Origin: Sphingobacterium bambusae
GTDB lineage: Bacteria > Bacteroidota > Bacteroidia > Sphingobacteriales > Sphingobacteriaceae
NCBI RefSeq assembly: GCF_033955345.1
Contig: NZ_CP138332.1
Location: 3,534,001 to 3,598,000 of the forward strand
Direction: 5' to 3'
DNA length: 64,000 nt
A model generated the notes under the pieces. It worked only from the letters and a program-made list of their open reading frames with translations, ran no database searches and was not told where the DNA came from. Within the stretch, counting starts at the first letter, position 1. Every line of letters starts with the position of its first letter. This document shows positions 36,411 to 46,013 of this stretch, in pieces. The position numbers and the translations under genes are program-made.

Positions 36411-36979
36411 TGACTTACGTACCAAGATTAAAAGCGAAATATGCGGAGGAAATCCGTACAGCGCTTAAAGAAAAATTCCAGTATAAAAGCGTTATGCAAG
36501 TTCCTAAACTGGAGAAAATCGTAGTATCCCAAGGTGTTGGTGCAGCTACTTCTGACAAGAAATTGATCGACAACGCGGTTTCCGAGTTGACATTGATCAC
36601 TGGTCAGCAAGCAGTTTCTACTAAATCTAAAAAGGATATCTCTAACTTCAAATTGCGTAAAGGAATGCCTGTTGGTGCACGTGTTACATTGCGTGACAAC
36701 AACATGTATGAATTCCTTGACCGTTTGATCGCTGTATCTTTGCCTCGTATCCGCGACTTCCGTGGTATCAATGACAAAGGTTTCGATGGAAGAGGTAACT
36801 ACAACTTGGGTATCACCGAGCAGATCATCTTCCCAGAGATCAACATTGACAAGATCAACAAGATCCAAGGTATGGATATTACATTCGTAACTTCTGCAGG
36901 CAACGATATCGAAGCATTGGAGTTATTGAAACAGTTCGGTTTACCATTCAAAAATCAAAATACAAACAACAATGGCTAA
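36410..36979 (+). CDS. rplE: 50S ribosomal protein L5
   Basis: 189 residues with the conserved [20 protein letters not shown] and [19 protein letters not shown]. It binds 5S rRNA in the central protuberance. It overlaps the rpsN start by eight bases. Confidence 0.98.
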   Translation: MTYVPRLKAKYAEEIRTALKEKFQYKSVMQVPKLEKIVVSQGVGAATSDKKLIDNAVSELTLITGQQAVSTKSKKDISNFKLRKGMPVGARVTLRDNNMYEFLDRLIAVSLPRIRDFRGINDKGFDGRGNYNLGITEQIIFPEINIDKINKIQGMDITFVTSAGNDIEALELLKQFGLPFKNQNTNNNG

Positions 36980-37241
36980 AGAAGGATTAAAAGCGCGTGA
37001 AGTAAAGCGTCAGAAATTGGTAGCTAAGTTTGCTGAAAAACGTGCTGCACTAAAAGCAGCTGGTGATTATGCAGCTTTAGACAAATTGCCAAAAAATGCT
37101 TCACCAGTACGTTTGCACAACCGTTGTAAATTGACTGGTCGTCCAAAAGGATATATGCGTCAATTCGGTATCTCTCGTGTAACATTCCGCGAGATGGCCT
37201 TAGACGGAAAGATCCCGGGAGTGAAAAAAGCTTCTTGGTAA
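36972..37241 (+). CDS. rpsN: 30S ribosomal protein S14 (long, zinc-free type)
   Basis: 89 residues, the long form without the CxxC zinc ribbon; only one Cys is present ([18 protein letters not shown]). It lies in the head of the small subunit. The operon is interrupted directly after this gene by a promoter and a terminator hairpin. Confidence 0.97.
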   Translation: MAKEGLKAREVKRQKLVAKFAEKRAALKAAGDYAALDKLPKNASPVRLHNRCKLTGRPKGYMRQFGISRVTFREMALDGKIPGVKKASW

Positions 37242-37265
37242 TCAGAAAAAAAACTTTTACTTTTG
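37235..37265 (+). promoter_or_regulatory. Internal promoter after rpsN
   Basis: TTG at 37235-37237 (inside the last codons of rpsN), then 20 bp, then TACTTTTG at 37258-37265, a full TAnnTTTG match. The expected start near 37272 falls inside the terminator hairpin described next. Confidence 0.55.
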
Positions 37266-37302
37266 CCCGGATAAACCCGTAAGGGGTTTATCGGGTTTTT
37301 TT
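37265..37302 (+). terminator. Strong hairpin with T run between rpsN and rpsH
   Basis: CCCGGATAAACCC pairs with GGGTTTATCGGG (one bulge) around GTAAG, followed by seven T. It has every feature of an intrinsic terminator in the middle of a ribosomal operon, so it must be partly read through, act as an attenuator, or end a separate short RNA. Confidence 0.85.
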
Positions 37303-37382
37303 CGTATTGCAAAATTTATGTACAGACAACAGGTCCGGGAGTTAGGTTAGTTCAGGAAACCATTGTCATAATTTAATATCTA

Positions 37383-37781
37383 ATGAATACAGATCCAATA
37401 GCGGATTACCTTACACGAGTAAGGAATGCCATCAAGGCCAACCACAGGGTTGTTGAAATTCCTGCATCGAACCTTAAAAAAGAGATCACTAAAGTTCTTT
37501 TCGACAAAGGTTACATTGCTAATTACAAATTCGAAGAAAACGGTCCTCAAGGATCTATCAAAGTTGCTTTGAAGTATCACCCAGTTAGCAAAATTCCGGC
37601 TATTCGTACGTTGACACGTGTGAGTAAACCTGGTTTAAGAAAGTATGCAAGTGTGGAAGACATGCCGCGCGTTTTGAATGGTTTGGGTATCGCTATCTTG
37701 TCAACTTCTAAAGGAGTAATGACAGATAAAGAAGCTCGTCTACAAAATGTAGGTGGTGAGGTTTTATGTTACGTTTATTAA
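37383..37781 (+). CDS. rpsH: 30S ribosomal protein S8
   Basis: 132 residues beginning MNTDPIADYLTRVRNAIKAN, with the C-terminal ILSTSKGVMTDKEARLQNVG. It binds the central domain of 16S rRNA. It follows the internal terminator by about 80 bp. In E. coli S8 is the autoregulator of the spc operon. Confidence 0.98.
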   Translation: MNTDPIADYLTRVRNAIKANHRVVEIPASNLKKEITKVLFDKGYIANYKFEENGPQGSIKVALKYHPVSKIPAIRTLTRVSKPGLRKYASVEDMPRVLNGLGIAILSTSKGVMTDKEARLQNVGGEVLCYVY

Positions 37782-37804
37782 TCTAGGTAAAAAACACAAA
37801 AGAA

Positions 37805-38359
37805 ATGTCAAGAATTGGAAAAGCGCCTATCGCTATTCCTTCGGGAGTAACGATTACTGTATCAGATAAAAATCTGGTTACAGTAAAAGGACCAAAGGGC
37901 GAATTAACACAACAAGTAGATCGTGACATTACCATCCAACAAGAAGAAGGTAATGTAGTTGTAACACGTCCTACTGAACAAAAGAAACACAAAGCATTAC
38001 ATGGATTGTACCGCGCCTTAATCAATAACATGGTTGTAGGTGTTACAGAAGGTTACAAAACTACGCAAGAATTGGTGGGTGTAGGTTACCGTGCTTCAAA
38101 CACGGGAAATACATTGGAGCTAACCCTAGGTTTCTCTCACCAGATAGTTTTCGTGTTGCCAAAGGAAATTACAGTATCAACTACGGCTGAAAAAGGTAAA
38201 AACCCAACGATCATTTTGGAGTCAGCAGACAAACAATTGATCGGACAGGTTGCAGCAAAAATCCGTAGCTTCCGTAAGCCAGAGCCTTACAAAGGTAAAG
38301 GTATCAAGTTTGCGGGTGAAATTTTGAGAAGAAAAGCAGGTAAATCAGCTAAAAAATAA
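37805..38359 (+). CDS. rplF: 50S ribosomal protein L6
   Basis: 184 residues beginning [20 protein letters not shown], ending with the conserved [20 protein letters not shown]. It lies near the factor-binding site of the large subunit. Confidence 0.98.
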   Translation: MSRIGKAPIAIPSGVTITVSDKNLVTVKGPKGELTQQVDRDITIQQEEGNVVVTRPTEQKKHKALHGLYRALINNMVVGVTEGYKTTQELVGVGYRASNTGNTLELTLGFSHQIVFVLPKEITVSTTAEKGKNPTIILESADKQLIGQVAAKIRSFRKPEPYKGKGIKFAGEILRRKAGKSAKK

Positions 38360-38364
38360 TAACC

Positions 38365-38718
38365 ATGGCAGCAAATAAAACATCTCGCAGAGAGCGAATC
38401 AAAAAAGGAATCAGAAAAAGCCTTGCTGGATCGGTTGAACGTCCACGGTTATCTGTTTTCAGAAGCAACAAAGGCATCTACGCACAAATTATCGACGATA
38501 CAAACGGTAAAACTTTGGTATCTGCATCTTCGATTTCGAAAGAATTCGCAGCATCAGGAACAAAAATTGACCAGTCTAAAGCAGTTGGTAAATTGGTAGC
38601 AGAAAAAGCTGTTGCAGCAGGAATTAGCAAAGTAGTTTTTGACCGTAATGGGTACTTATACCATGGCCGTGTGAAATCATTGGCTGAAGGTGCTCGCGAA
38701 GGCGGTTTAGACTTTTAA
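38365..38718 (+). CDS. rplR: 50S ribosomal protein L18
   Basis: 117 residues with [20 protein letters not shown] and the C-terminal [19 protein letters not shown], both typical of L18. It binds 5S rRNA together with L5. Confidence 0.98.
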   Translation: MAANKTSRRERIKKGIRKSLAGSVERPRLSVFRSNKGIYAQIIDDTNGKTLVSASSISKEFAASGTKIDQSKAVGKLVAEKAVAAGISKVVFDRNGYLYHGRVKSLAEGAREGGLDF

Positions 38719-38729
38719 TCAAGAAAAAC

Positions 38730-39248
38730 ATGGCATTAAGCAATATCAAAAGAGTAAAATCAAGCGAAATCGAATTAAAAGATCGCTTAGTAAGCATCCA
38801 ACGGGTGGCAAAAGTGACCAAAGGTGGTCGTACCTTCAGTTTCTCTGCTATCGTTGTTGTGGGCGATGAAAACGGTATCGTAGGATACGGTCTTGGAAAA
38901 GCGAAAGAGGTAACCGAGGCTATCACAAAAGGTATCGATGATGCAAAGAAGAACTTAATCAAGGTTCCGATCATTAACGGTACAGTTCCTCACGAGCAAT
39001 ACGGTAAGTTCTCTGGTGGTCGTGTGTTGGTTCAACCAGCAGTACACGGTACAGGAGTACTTGCAGGTGGTGCTATGCGTGCAGTACTAGAGAGTGCTGG
39101 TATCAAAGACGTATTGGCGAAATCTTTAGGTTCATCCAATCCACACAACGTGGTAAAAGCAACGATCGATGCGCTAGGAAGCCTTCGTGATGCATACACG
39201 GTAGCGCAGAACCGTGGCGTCGATTTAAACAAAGTATTTAACGGTTAA
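38730..39248 (+). CDS. rpsE: 30S ribosomal protein S5
   Basis: 172 residues with [20 protein letters not shown] and [20 protein letters not shown]. It contributes to translational fidelity and mRNA unwinding at the entry site. Confidence 0.98.
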   Translation: MALSNIKRVKSSEIELKDRLVSIQRVAKVTKGGRTFSFSAIVVVGDENGIVGYGLGKAKEVTEAITKGIDDAKKNLIKVPIINGTVPHEQYGKFSGGRVLVQPAVHGTGVLAGGAMRAVLESAGIKDVLAKSLGSSNPHNVVKATIDALGSLRDAYTVAQNRGVDLNKVFNG

Positions 39249-39253
39249 TTATC

Positions 39254-39433
39254 ATGGCAAAAATCAAAATCACCCAGATAAAGAGCGTTATCGACAGAAG
39301 CGAGCGCCAAAAGAAAACTATCGAGGCTTTAGGTTTGAAAAAAATCAATCACTCCGTAGAAGTTGAAGCTACTCCAGCCATCATTGGTATGGTTAGAAAA
39401 GTAAACCACTTGGTAGCTATCGAAACTATTTAA
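39254..39433 (+). CDS. rpmD: 50S ribosomal protein L30
   Basis: 59 residues read directly between rpsE and rpl[21 protein letters not shown], then [20 protein letters not shown], ending NHLVAIETI. It starts five bases after the rpsE stop codon and has normal L30 length. Confidence 0.96.
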   Translation: MAKIKITQIKSVIDRSERQKKTIEALGLKKINHSVEVEATPAIIGMVRKVNHLVAIETI

Positions 39434-39440
39434 TAGGACA

Positions 39441-39529
39441 TGGAAAGAGTCATCACGGCTCTTTCCATTCCCGTTTATTATTTCTATTTTTAATCGTTAC
39501 GACCTGTTTAGTGAGAGCGAAGGCGTAAC
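39441..39529 (+). promoter_or_regulatory. Two stem-loops between rpmD and rplO
   Basis: TGGAAAGAG (39441-39449) pairs with CTCTTTCCA (39459-39467). Further on, GTTACG (39496-39501) pairs with CGTAAC (39524-39529). No proper T run follows either one. They are probably regulatory or processing hairpins in this 111-bp gap. Confidence 0.45.
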
Positions 39530-39544
39530 ACAATCTTAAACAAA

Positions 39545-39991
39545 ATGAATTTAAGTAATTTAAAACCAGCTAAAGGTTCTGTAAAAAGCAAGAAACGTAT
39601 CGGTAGAGGTCAAGGTTCTGGCCGTGGTGGTACATCCACTCGTGGTCATAAAGGAGCTGGTTCACGTTCAGGTACATCGACGAAAATCGGTTTCGAAGGT
39701 GGTCAAATGCCGTTGCAACGTCGTGTGCCTAAATTTGGTTTCAAAAACATCAACCGCGTAGAATATGTAGGTGTAAACCTTGATGTTCTTCAGGAGTTGG
39801 TTACGAAACACAATTTGACGGTAATTGATTTCGAAGCGTTACGCGTACATGGCCTAGCTTCAAAGAACGACTTAGTCAAGATCTTAGGTCGTGGCGAGTT
39901 CTCGGCTAAAGTTGAAGTGAGTGCACATGCATTCTCTGCTTCAGCTCAAAAAGCTATTGAAGCTGCAGGTGGTTCTATCGTAAAACTTTAA
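39545..39991 (+). CDS. rplO: 50S ribosomal protein L15
   Basis: 148 residues beginning [20 protein letters not shown], with the Gly/Arg-rich N-terminal extension [20 protein letters not shown] and a C-terminal [16 protein letters not shown]. It is a late-assembly protein of the large subunit. Confidence 0.98.
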   Translation: MNLSNLKPAKGSVKSKKRIGRGQGSGRGGTSTRGHKGAGSRSGTSTKIGFEGGQMPLQRRVPKFGFKNINRVEYVGVNLDVLQELVTKHNLTVIDFEALRVHGLASKNDLVKILGRGEFSAKVEVSAHAFSASAQKAIEAAGGSIVKL

Positions 39992-39997
39992 TATTAC

Positions 39998-41341
39998 ATG
40001 AAGAAACTAATCACAACCTTAACCAATATATGGAAAATCGAAGATTTACGTAATCGTATCATTACGACTTTACTACTTCTTCTAATCTACCGTATCGGTT
40101 GTCACGTGGTTCTACCAGGTGTCAACCCCGATGCACTAGGCGCTAAGAGCAACGACAGCAACAGCATATTAGATTTGATCAATATGTTTGCCGGTGGCTC
40201 TTTCTCGCGTTCGGCAATATTTGCTTTGGGCGTGATGCCTTATATATCTGCATCGATCGTTGTTCAGTTATTGGGGATTGCGGTTCCTGCATTTCAGAAG
40301 ATGCAGAAAGAGGGCGAATCTGGTCGTAAGAAAATGACCCAGATTACGCGTTACCTAACATTGGCCATCACCTTGGTGCAAGCCGTTGCTTATGTGAAAA
40401 CACAAGTTCCTGCTGAAGCCAAAACGTTGCCTGAGCCTATGTTTACGATTCTTTCTGCTATCGTATTGACTGCGGGTACTTTGTTTGTGATGTGGCTCGG
40501 TGAAAAAATTACCGATAAAGGAATTGGTAACGGTACTTCGTTGATCATTATGGCGGGTATCATTGCGCAATTGCCAGGCGGTATCATCGCTGAATGGGCA
40601 TCTCGTATGAGCCCAAGTGGTGGTGGTCCTATTCCGTTGCTATTGGAGTTTGTGGCGTTGTTCTTCGTCGTGATCTTTGCTATTCTCGTGGTGCAGGGTA
40701 TCCGTAAGGTGCCAGTACAGTATGCAAAGAAAATCGTTGGAAACAAGCAAGTGGGCGGTGTTCGTCAGTATATCCCTTTAAAGGTGAATGCTGCCGGCGT
40801 TATGCCGATCATTTTTGCGCAGGCAATTATGTTCTTGCCAATGGCTTTATCGCAGTTTTTTCCAAATTTACAGTCTGACTTTTTGCTTGCGTTGAGAGAT
40901 TTCACGTCGGTGGCCTATAACGTTACTTTTGCTTTGTTGATCATCGCATTTACGTTCTTCTACACGGCGATCATGGTCAATCCGCAACAGATGTCGGAAG
41001 ATATGAAGAAAAATGGTGGTTTCATCCCCGGTATCAAGCCCGGTTTCGACACCAATACATTTATTGACAATGTTATTTCTAGGATTACTTTCCCGGGTGC
41101 TATTTTTATCGCGTTGATCGCTATCATGCCTGCATTGGCTGGTAAGTTTGGCGTGAACAATCAGTTTGCCCATTTCTTCGGAGGTACTTCATTGTTGATT
41201 TTAGTAGGGGTGGTGTTGGATACCTTGCAGCAGATCGAAAGTCATCTATTGATGCGTCATTACGACGGATTGATGAAGACGGGTCGCGTTAAGGGTCGTT
41301 CAACGGCTACAGTGGAAGGGATCGATCAATCAGCAATTTAA
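39998..41341 (+). CDS. secY: Protein translocase subunit SecY
   Basis: 447 residues with ten predicted membrane helices. Family motifs include GVMPYISASIVVQLL, near the plug, and a cytoplasmic loop reading VQYAKKIVGNKQVGGVRQYI. It forms the protein-conducting channel of the inner membrane. It lies six bases after rplO, the usual place in the spc operon. Confidence 0.98.
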   Translation: MKKLITTLTNIWKIEDLRNRIITTLLLLLIYRIGCHVVLPGVNPDALGAKSNDSNSILDLINMFAGGSFSRSAIFALGVMPYISASIVVQLLGIAVPAFQKMQKEGESGRKKMTQITRYLTLAITLVQAVAYVKTQVPAEAKTLPEPMFTILSAIVLTAGTLFVMWLGEKITDKGIGNGTSLIIMAGIIAQLPGGIIAEWASRMSPSGGGPIPLLLEFVALFFVVIFAILVVQGIRKVPVQYAKKIVGNKQVGGVRQYIPLKVNAAGVMPIIFAQAIMFLPMALSQFFPNLQSDFLLALRDFTSVAYNVTFALLIIAFTFFYTAIMVNPQQMSEDMKKNGGFIPGIKPGFDTNTFIDNVISRITFPGAIFIALIAIMPALAGKFGVNNQFAHFFGGTSLLILVGVVLDTLQQIESHLLMRHYDGLMKTGRVKGRSTATVEGIDQSAI

Positions 41342-41344
41342 TAA

Positions 41345-42127
41345 ATGTCTAAAGTTTATTATAAAACAGAAGATCAAATCGAGCAAATACGAGAGTCGGC
41401 TAACGTACTCTCGTTATTGCTTGCTGAGATAGCAAAGGAAATCAAACCGGGTATTACCACCTTGTCCTTGGATAAGCTAGCCTATGATTATATCCATGAT
41501 CATGGCGGTACCCCCGCTTTTCTAAATTACCATGGCTTTCCGTATTCGCTCTGTATTTCCGTGAACGATCAAATCGTGCATGGATTTCCCAGTGATTATG
41601 TGATCAAAGATGGCGATTTAGTTTCCGTGGACGGAGGCGTGAATCTGAACGGTTTTATAAGCGATTCGGCCTATACCTTTGGGGTAGGCGAAGTATCTGC
41701 TGAAGCGCAGCAACTACTTGATGTAACCAAAGCATCCCTTTTTGCGGGTGTTGAGCAAGCAGTAGTGGGCAAGCGTGTTGGCGATATCTCTGCGGCAGTT
41801 CAAGAACATGTTGCTCCATACAATTATGGTATCGTGCGGGAATTGGTGGGACATGGTGTAGGCTTACATTTGCATGAAAAGCCCGAAGTACCAAACTATG
41901 GCAAACGTGGTGCTGGTCCGAAATTGGAAGCAGGTTTGGTGATATGTATCGAGCCGATGATCAACCAAGGAAAAGCGGGTGTCAAGTTTTGGGACGACGG
42001 ATGGACGGTGAGTACGATCGATGGTAAACTTTCTGCACACTTTGAGCAGATGGTAGCCATTCGAAAAGGACAACCCGACGTGCTCCTTACCTTCGAACAC
42101 GTAGAGAAAGTTTTGGATAAAAAGTAA
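41345..42127 (+). CDS. map: Methionine aminopeptidase type I
   Basis: 260 residues. The five metal ligands are seen in SVDGGVNLNGFISDSA (two Asp), VGHGVGLHLHEKP (His), VICIEPM (Glu) and HFEQM (Glu). It removes the initiator Met from new proteins. It follows secY by three bases, a common arrangement. Confidence 0.97.
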   Translation: MSKVYYKTEDQIEQIRESANVLSLLLAEIAKEIKPGITTLSLDKLAYDYIHDHGGTPAFLNYHGFPYSLCISVNDQIVHGFPSDYVIKDGDLVSVDGGVNLNGFISDSAYTFGVGEVSAEAQQLLDVTKASLFAGVEQAVVGKRVGDISAAVQEHVAPYNYGIVRELVGHGVGLHLHEKPEVPNYGKRGAGPKLEAGLVICIEPMINQGKAGVKFWDDGWTVSTIDGKLSAHFEQMVAIRKGQPDVLLTFEHVEKVLDKK

Positions 42128-42156
42128 TTGGTTTTCAATATTTTTATTTATCTTTG
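42128..42156 (+). promoter_or_regulatory. Promoter of infA-rpmJ
   Basis: TTG at 42128-42130, 18 bp, then TATCTTTG at 42149-42156, a full TAnnTTTG match. It starts right after the map stop codon and gives the infA/rpmJ/rpsM/rpsK/rpsD part of the cluster its own start. Confidence 0.7.
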
Positions 42157-42200
42157 CACTCCTGTTTGTGCAGGCTAAAATGTAAATTAAGTTAGAGCAT

Positions 42201-42419
42201 ATGGCTAAGCAAGCCTCAATAGAACAAGACGGTATAATAAGGGAAGCACTTTCTAACGCGATGTTTCGGGTAGAATTGGAGAATGGGCACGAGATTATCG
42301 CGCACATTTCTGGTAAAATGCGTATGCACTATATCAAGATTCTTCCAGGAGACAAAGTGAAATTGGAGATGTCTCCCTACGATTTAACAAAGGGACGAAT
42401 TACATACCGTTACAAATAG
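42201..42419 (+). CDS. infA: Translation initiation factor IF-1
   Basis: 72 residues, the exact usual length: [20 protein letters not shown], then [20 protein letters not shown] and the end GRITYRYK. The OB fold binds the ribosomal A site during initiation. Confidence 0.98.
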   Translation: MAKQASIEQDGIIREALSNAMFRVELENGHEIIAHISGKMRMHYIKILPGDKVKLEMSPYDLTKGRITYRYK

Positions 42420-42466
42420 ACGGATTGTTTTTTGTCGCTATTTTTAGCTTTTAAAATATTATTACA

Positions 42467-42583
42467 ATGAAAGTAAGAGCATCTATAAAAAAACGCAGCG
42501 CGGACTGTAAAATTATCCGTCGCAAAGGAAAAGTTTTTGTAATCAACAAAAAGAACCCTAAGTTCAAGCAACGTCAGGGCTAG
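42467..42583 (+). CDS. rpmJ: 50S ribosomal protein L36
   Basis: 38 residues read directly: [20 protein letters not shown], then [18 protein letters not shown]. Only one Cys remains of the zinc-binding set, so this is a zinc-independent form. It lies between infA and rpsM as usual. Confidence 0.96.
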   Translation: MKVRASIKKRSADCKIIRRKGKVFVINKKNPKFKQRQG

Positions 42584-42613
42584 TAAAAATCACATAATCG
42601 CTTAAAGTATACT

Positions 42614-42991
42614 ATGGCAAGGATATCAGGTATAGATTTACCTAAAAACAAAAGAGGCGTAATAGGCCTTACCTACATCTTCGGTGTTGGTCGTTCTACT
42701 GCTGCTTACATCTTGGAAAAAGCAGGTATCAGTGAGGACGTTAAAGTTTCCGAGTGGAACGATGATCAATTAGCAGCTATCCGTACTATCATCAACGATG
42801 AAATCAAGGTAGAAGGTGCATTGCGTTCAGAAGTTCAATTGAACATTAAACGCTTAATGGATATTGGTTGTTACCGTGGTCTACGTCACCGTAAACATTT
42901 ACCAGTCCGTGGTCAACGTACAAAAAACAACTCACGTACACGTAAAGGTAAACGTAAAACAGTTGCAAACAAGAAAAAAGCTACTAAATAA
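42614..42991 (+). CDS. rpsM: 30S ribosomal protein S13
   Basis: 125 residues beginning [20 protein letters not shown], with [20 protein letters not shown] near the C-terminus. It contacts tRNAs in the head of the 30S subunit. Confidence 0.98.
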   Translation: MARISGIDLPKNKRGVIGLTYIFGVGRSTAAYILEKAGISEDVKVSEWNDDQLAAIRTIINDEIKVEGALRSEVQLNIKRLMDIGCYRGLRHRKHLPVRGQRTKNNSRTRKGKRKTVANKKKATK

Positions 42992-43001
42992 TAATTAAGA
43001 A

Positions 43002-43391
43002 ATGGCTAAGAGTAAAAAGGTTACTAAAAAGCGTATCGTCGTTATCGAGCCTGTTGGTCAAGCTCATATCAACGCTACCTTTAACAACATCATCATTACG
43101 TTAACAAACAATCAGGGACAAACTATTTCATGGTCTTCAGCTGGTAAAATGGGCTTCAGAGGTTCTAAAAAGAACACGCCTTACGCAGCAGGTCAAGCAG
43201 CAAACGACTGTGGTAAAGTAGCTCATGATTTGGGTTTGCGCAAAGTAGAGGTTTTCGTAAAAGGTCCGGGTGCTGGACGTGAGTCGGCTATCCGTACATT
43301 ACAAACTGTTGGGATCGATGTGACTACCATTAAGGATATCACTCCACTTCCGCACAACGGTTGTCGTCCTCCAAAACGCAGAAGAGTTTAA
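43002..43391 (+). CDS. rpsK: 30S ribosomal protein S11
   Basis: 129 residues with [20 protein letters not shown] and the C-terminal [17 protein letters not shown]. It forms the mRNA exit platform together with S18. Confidence 0.98.
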   Translation: MAKSKKVTKKRIVVIEPVGQAHINATFNNIIITLTNNQGQTISWSSAGKMGFRGSKKNTPYAAGQAANDCGKVAHDLGLRKVEVFVKGPGAGRESAIRTLQTVGIDVTTIKDITPLPHNGCRPPKRRRV

Positions 43392-43458
43392 TTAGTTGAT
43401 TGTTTAAGATAAGATTCTCCAGCTATAGGCTGACAGATACTTCAAACAGAAAGAAAAA

Positions 43459-44067
43459 ATGGCAAGATATACAGGACCTAAGTCCAAAATAGCTCGTAAA
43501 TTCAGAGAACCAATTTTTGGACCTGATAAGGCATTAGAAAAAAAGAATTACCCTCCAGGACAACACGGTCCTTCAAAAAGAAGAGGTAAGCAATCTGAAT
43601 ACGCAATTCAGTTGTTAGAAAAACAAAAAGCGAAATATACTTACGGTGTATTAGAGCGTCAATTCCGCACATTGTTCGGAAAAGCATCTGCAAAACAAGG
43701 TATTACCGGTGAGAACTTCCTAAGATTATTGGAAGCTCGTTTGGATAACGTTGTTTACCGTTTAGGTATCGCGCCAACACGTTCAGCAGCACGTCAGTTG
43801 GTATCCCACAAGCATATTACCGTTAACGGCGAAGTTGTTAACATTCCATCATATAGCCTACGTCCAGGTGACGTAATCGCTGTTCGCGAACGTTCTAAAT
43901 CTTTGGAAGCTATTTCTACTTCCGTAGAGGGCAGAAAAATCAACAAATTCAGTTGGTTAGAGTGGAACGCTAACGATTTGCAAGGTACATTTGTATCTTT
44001 CCCTGAAAGATCAGATATTCCTGAAAATATCAAAGAGAATTTAATCGTAGAGTTGTACTCTAAATAA
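43459..44067 (+). CDS. rpsD: 30S ribosomal protein S4
   Basis: 202 residues. The S4 RNA-binding domain reads [20 protein letters not shown] with [20 protein letters not shown]. It is a primary 16S rRNA-binding protein and, in E. coli, the repressor of the alpha operon. The Cys-rich N-terminal motif is absent. Confidence 0.98.
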   Translation: MARYTGPKSKIARKFREPIFGPDKALEKKNYPPGQHGPSKRRGKQSEYAIQLLEKQKAKYTYGVLERQFRTLFGKASAKQGITGENFLRLLEARLDNVVYRLGIAPTRSAARQLVSHKHITVNGEVVNIPSYSLRPGDVIAVRERSKSLEAISTSVEGRKINKFSWLEWNANDLQGTFVSFPERSDIPENIKENLIVELYSK

Positions 44068-44076
44068 TAAATAATT

Positions 44077-44114
44077 GAAGTAAGCGGAATTCTTAACAGA
44101 ATTGCGCTTACTTC
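44077..44114 (+). promoter_or_regulatory. Long hairpin between rpsD and rpoA
   Basis: GAAGTAAGCG (44077-44086) pairs perfectly with CGCTTACTTC (44105-44114), with an inner AATTC/GAATT helix. TTATATTTTACG follows. It may be a weak terminator or a regulatory structure that sets rpoA output relative to rpsD. Confidence 0.6.
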
Positions 44115-44158
44115 GGTTATATTTTACGTTATTAATAAAAACTTTTAAAAAGAAATAA

Positions 44159-45151
44159 ATGGCAATTTTAGCATTTCAAAGACCGGATAAAGTTATCATG
44201 CAAAAATCAACGGATTTTGATGGTACTTTCGAATTTCGTCCATTAGAGCCAGGTTTTGGTGTAACTATTGGTAATGCTTTGCGCCGTATTTTATTGTCCT
44301 CCTTAGAAGGATATGCAATTACGTCGGTAAGGTTTTCAGGCGTTTCCCACGAATTCTCTACTATTAAAGGTGTTGTTGAAGATGTTACCGAAATCATTTT
44401 GAACTTGAAACAAGTACGTTTCAAGAAATCAGGCGAGCAAGGTGACAACGAGAAGATTTTTGTAGTGATCAATGGTCAGGAACAATTTAAAGCCGGTGAC
44501 ATTACGAAGTTCTCCAATAATTTTACGGTGTTGAATCCTGACTTGGTGATCTGCAACATGGATAGTGCTGTTACTATCGAAGTGGAGCTGTCAGTATCTA
44601 AGGGGCGTGGTTATGTAAATGCTGAAGAAAATAAAGTTACTGATGGTCCTGTAGGTTTGATCGCTGTAGATTCAATCTATACACCAATTAAGAATGTAAA
44701 ATATACGATAGAGAACTACCGTGTAGAACAAAAAACTGACTACGAGAAATTGTTGTTGGATATCTCTACAGATGGTTCTATTCACCCTGAGGAGGCTTTG
44801 AAAGAAGCTGCCAAGATCTTGATCCAGCACTTCATGTTGTTCTCTGACGAAAATATGTTGTTGGAATCGCAAACAAAAGAAGAAACTAAAGTTGTTGACG
44901 AGGAAATCTTGCACATGCGTAAGATCTTGAAAACAGAATTAGTTGATTTAGATCTTTCTGTACGCGCGTTGAACTGCTTGAAAGCAGCTGATATCCGTAC
45001 ACTAGCTGAGCTGGTTACCTATGATGTAGCGGATATGTTGAAGTTCCGTAACTTCGGTAAGAAATCATTGAGCGAGATTCAGGAACTGGTTAAATCGAAA
45101 GGTTTATCATTCGGGATGAATCTGTCTAAATACAAATTGGACGAAGAATAA
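44159..45151 (+). CDS. rpoA: DNA-directed RNA polymerase subunit alpha
   Basis: 330 residues. The N-terminal assembly domain shows [20 protein letters not shown]. The C-terminal domain shows [20 protein letters not shown] and [20 protein letters not shown], which contact DNA and activators. It dimerises to seed RNA polymerase assembly. Its place between rpsD and rplQ is standard. Confidence 0.98.
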   Translation: MAILAFQRPDKVIMQKSTDFDGTFEFRPLEPGFGVTIGNALRRILLSSLEGYAITSVRFSGVSHEFSTIKGVVEDVTEIILNLKQVRFKKSGEQGDNEKIFVVINGQEQFKAGDITKFSNNFTVLNPDLVICNMDSAVTIEVELSVSKGRGYVNAEENKVTDGPVGLIAVDSIYTPIKNVKYTIENYRVEQKTDYEKLLLDISTDGSIHPEEALKEAAKILIQHFMLFSDENMLLESQTKEETKVVDEEILHMRKILKTELVDLDLSVRALNCLKAADIRTLAELVTYDVADMLKFRNFGKKSLSEIQELVKSKGLSFGMNLSKYKLDEE

Positions 45152-45303
45152 TAAGTAATTAATAAATAAGCGACCTGTTGCGTAATTCCCTAGAGAATTA
45201 AAAGTTAAAAATTAAAAATTAGGAAAACTTTATAGGTTTTTTACTTTTTTACTTTTACCTTTTTAATTTCTGCAGACGGTACGCACAAAACAACACAATT
45301 AAA

Positions 45304-45840
45304 ATGAGACACGGAAAAAAAGTAAACCACTTAGGCCGCACTGACAGTCACCGTAAGGCGATGTTAGCTAACATGGCGACTTCATTGATCAAGCACAAAC
45401 GTATCACCACAACTTTGGCTAAAGCTAAAGCATTGCGTACTTACGTAGAGCCATTGATCACTAAATCAAAAAACGATACAACGCATTCACGTCGTACAGT
45501 ATTCGCTTACTTGAAAGACAAAGAAGCGGTAACTATCTTGTTCCGCGAAATTTCGGAGAAAGTAGCTACGCGTCCGGGTGGATATACACGTATCATCAAG
45601 TTGGAAAACCGTTTGGGTGACAACGCTGAAATGGCGTTTGTTGAATTGGTTGACTATAACGAAGTTTACGGTCAAACAGCTAAAGCGGAAAAGAAAACTA
45701 CACGCCGTCGCGGATCTGCTAAAAAGAAAGCAGCTGAACAAACAGAAGAAGCTCCTGTAGAAGTAGTGGAAGATGTTAAAGCTGAAGAAGCAGCACCTGC
45801 TGAGGAAGCTCCTGCAACGGAAGAGAAGAAAGAAGACTAA
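45304..45840 (+). CDS. rplQ: 50S ribosomal protein L17 with acidic C-terminal extension
   Basis: 178 residues. The core, [20 protein letters not shown] to about residue 122, is normal. It is followed by a basic stretch ([20 protein letters not shown]) and a Glu/Ala/Pro-rich tail, making it about 50 residues longer than E. coli L17. A terminator follows. The 152-bp gap upstream after rpoA is AT-rich, with A and T runs that can pair. Confidence 0.97.
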   Translation: MRHGKKVNHLGRTDSHRKAMLANMATSLIKHKRITTTLAKAKALRTYVEPLITKSKNDTTHSRRTVFAYLKDKEAVTILFREISEKVATRPGGYTRIIKLENRLGDNAEMAFVELVDYNEVYGQTAKAEKKTTRRRGSAKKKAAEQTEEAPVEVVEDVKAEEAAPAEEAPATEEKKED

Positions 45841-45874
45841 ATCTTCGAAGGAGAAATCCTTCTTCATGTATAGC

Positions 45875-45914
45875 AAATCCCCAACTGTGTGCAGTTGGGG
45901 ATTTTGTTGTTTTT
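45875..45914 (+). terminator. Terminator of the ribosomal protein cluster
   Basis: AAATCCCCAACTG pairs with CAGTTGGGGATTT around a short TGTG loop, followed by TGTTGTTTTT. It lies 35 bp after rplQ. Confidence 0.9.
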
Positions 45915-45966
45915 GCCCTGCTTAGATTTTCTTGTTTTTTCTTGACTTTTTCCACGGTGTCTTACC

Positions 45967-45974
45967 TATATTTG
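45967..45974 (+). promoter_or_regulatory. -7 element of the arginine operon promoter
   Basis: TATATTTG matches TAnnTTTG, 40 bp upstream of argD. The nearest TTG, at 45942-45944, is 22 bp away, longer than usual, so the -33 element is uncertain. Confidence 0.5.
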
Positions 45975-46013
45975 CCTACGGGAGTTTTTTCGCCTCCTAA
46001 TATTTTATCGTAA

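Noticed and set aside
45152..45303. Possible gene or terminator in the rpoA-rplQ gap
   Set aside because: Only A and T runs able to form weak stems are seen, with no GC-rich stem or convincing ORF.
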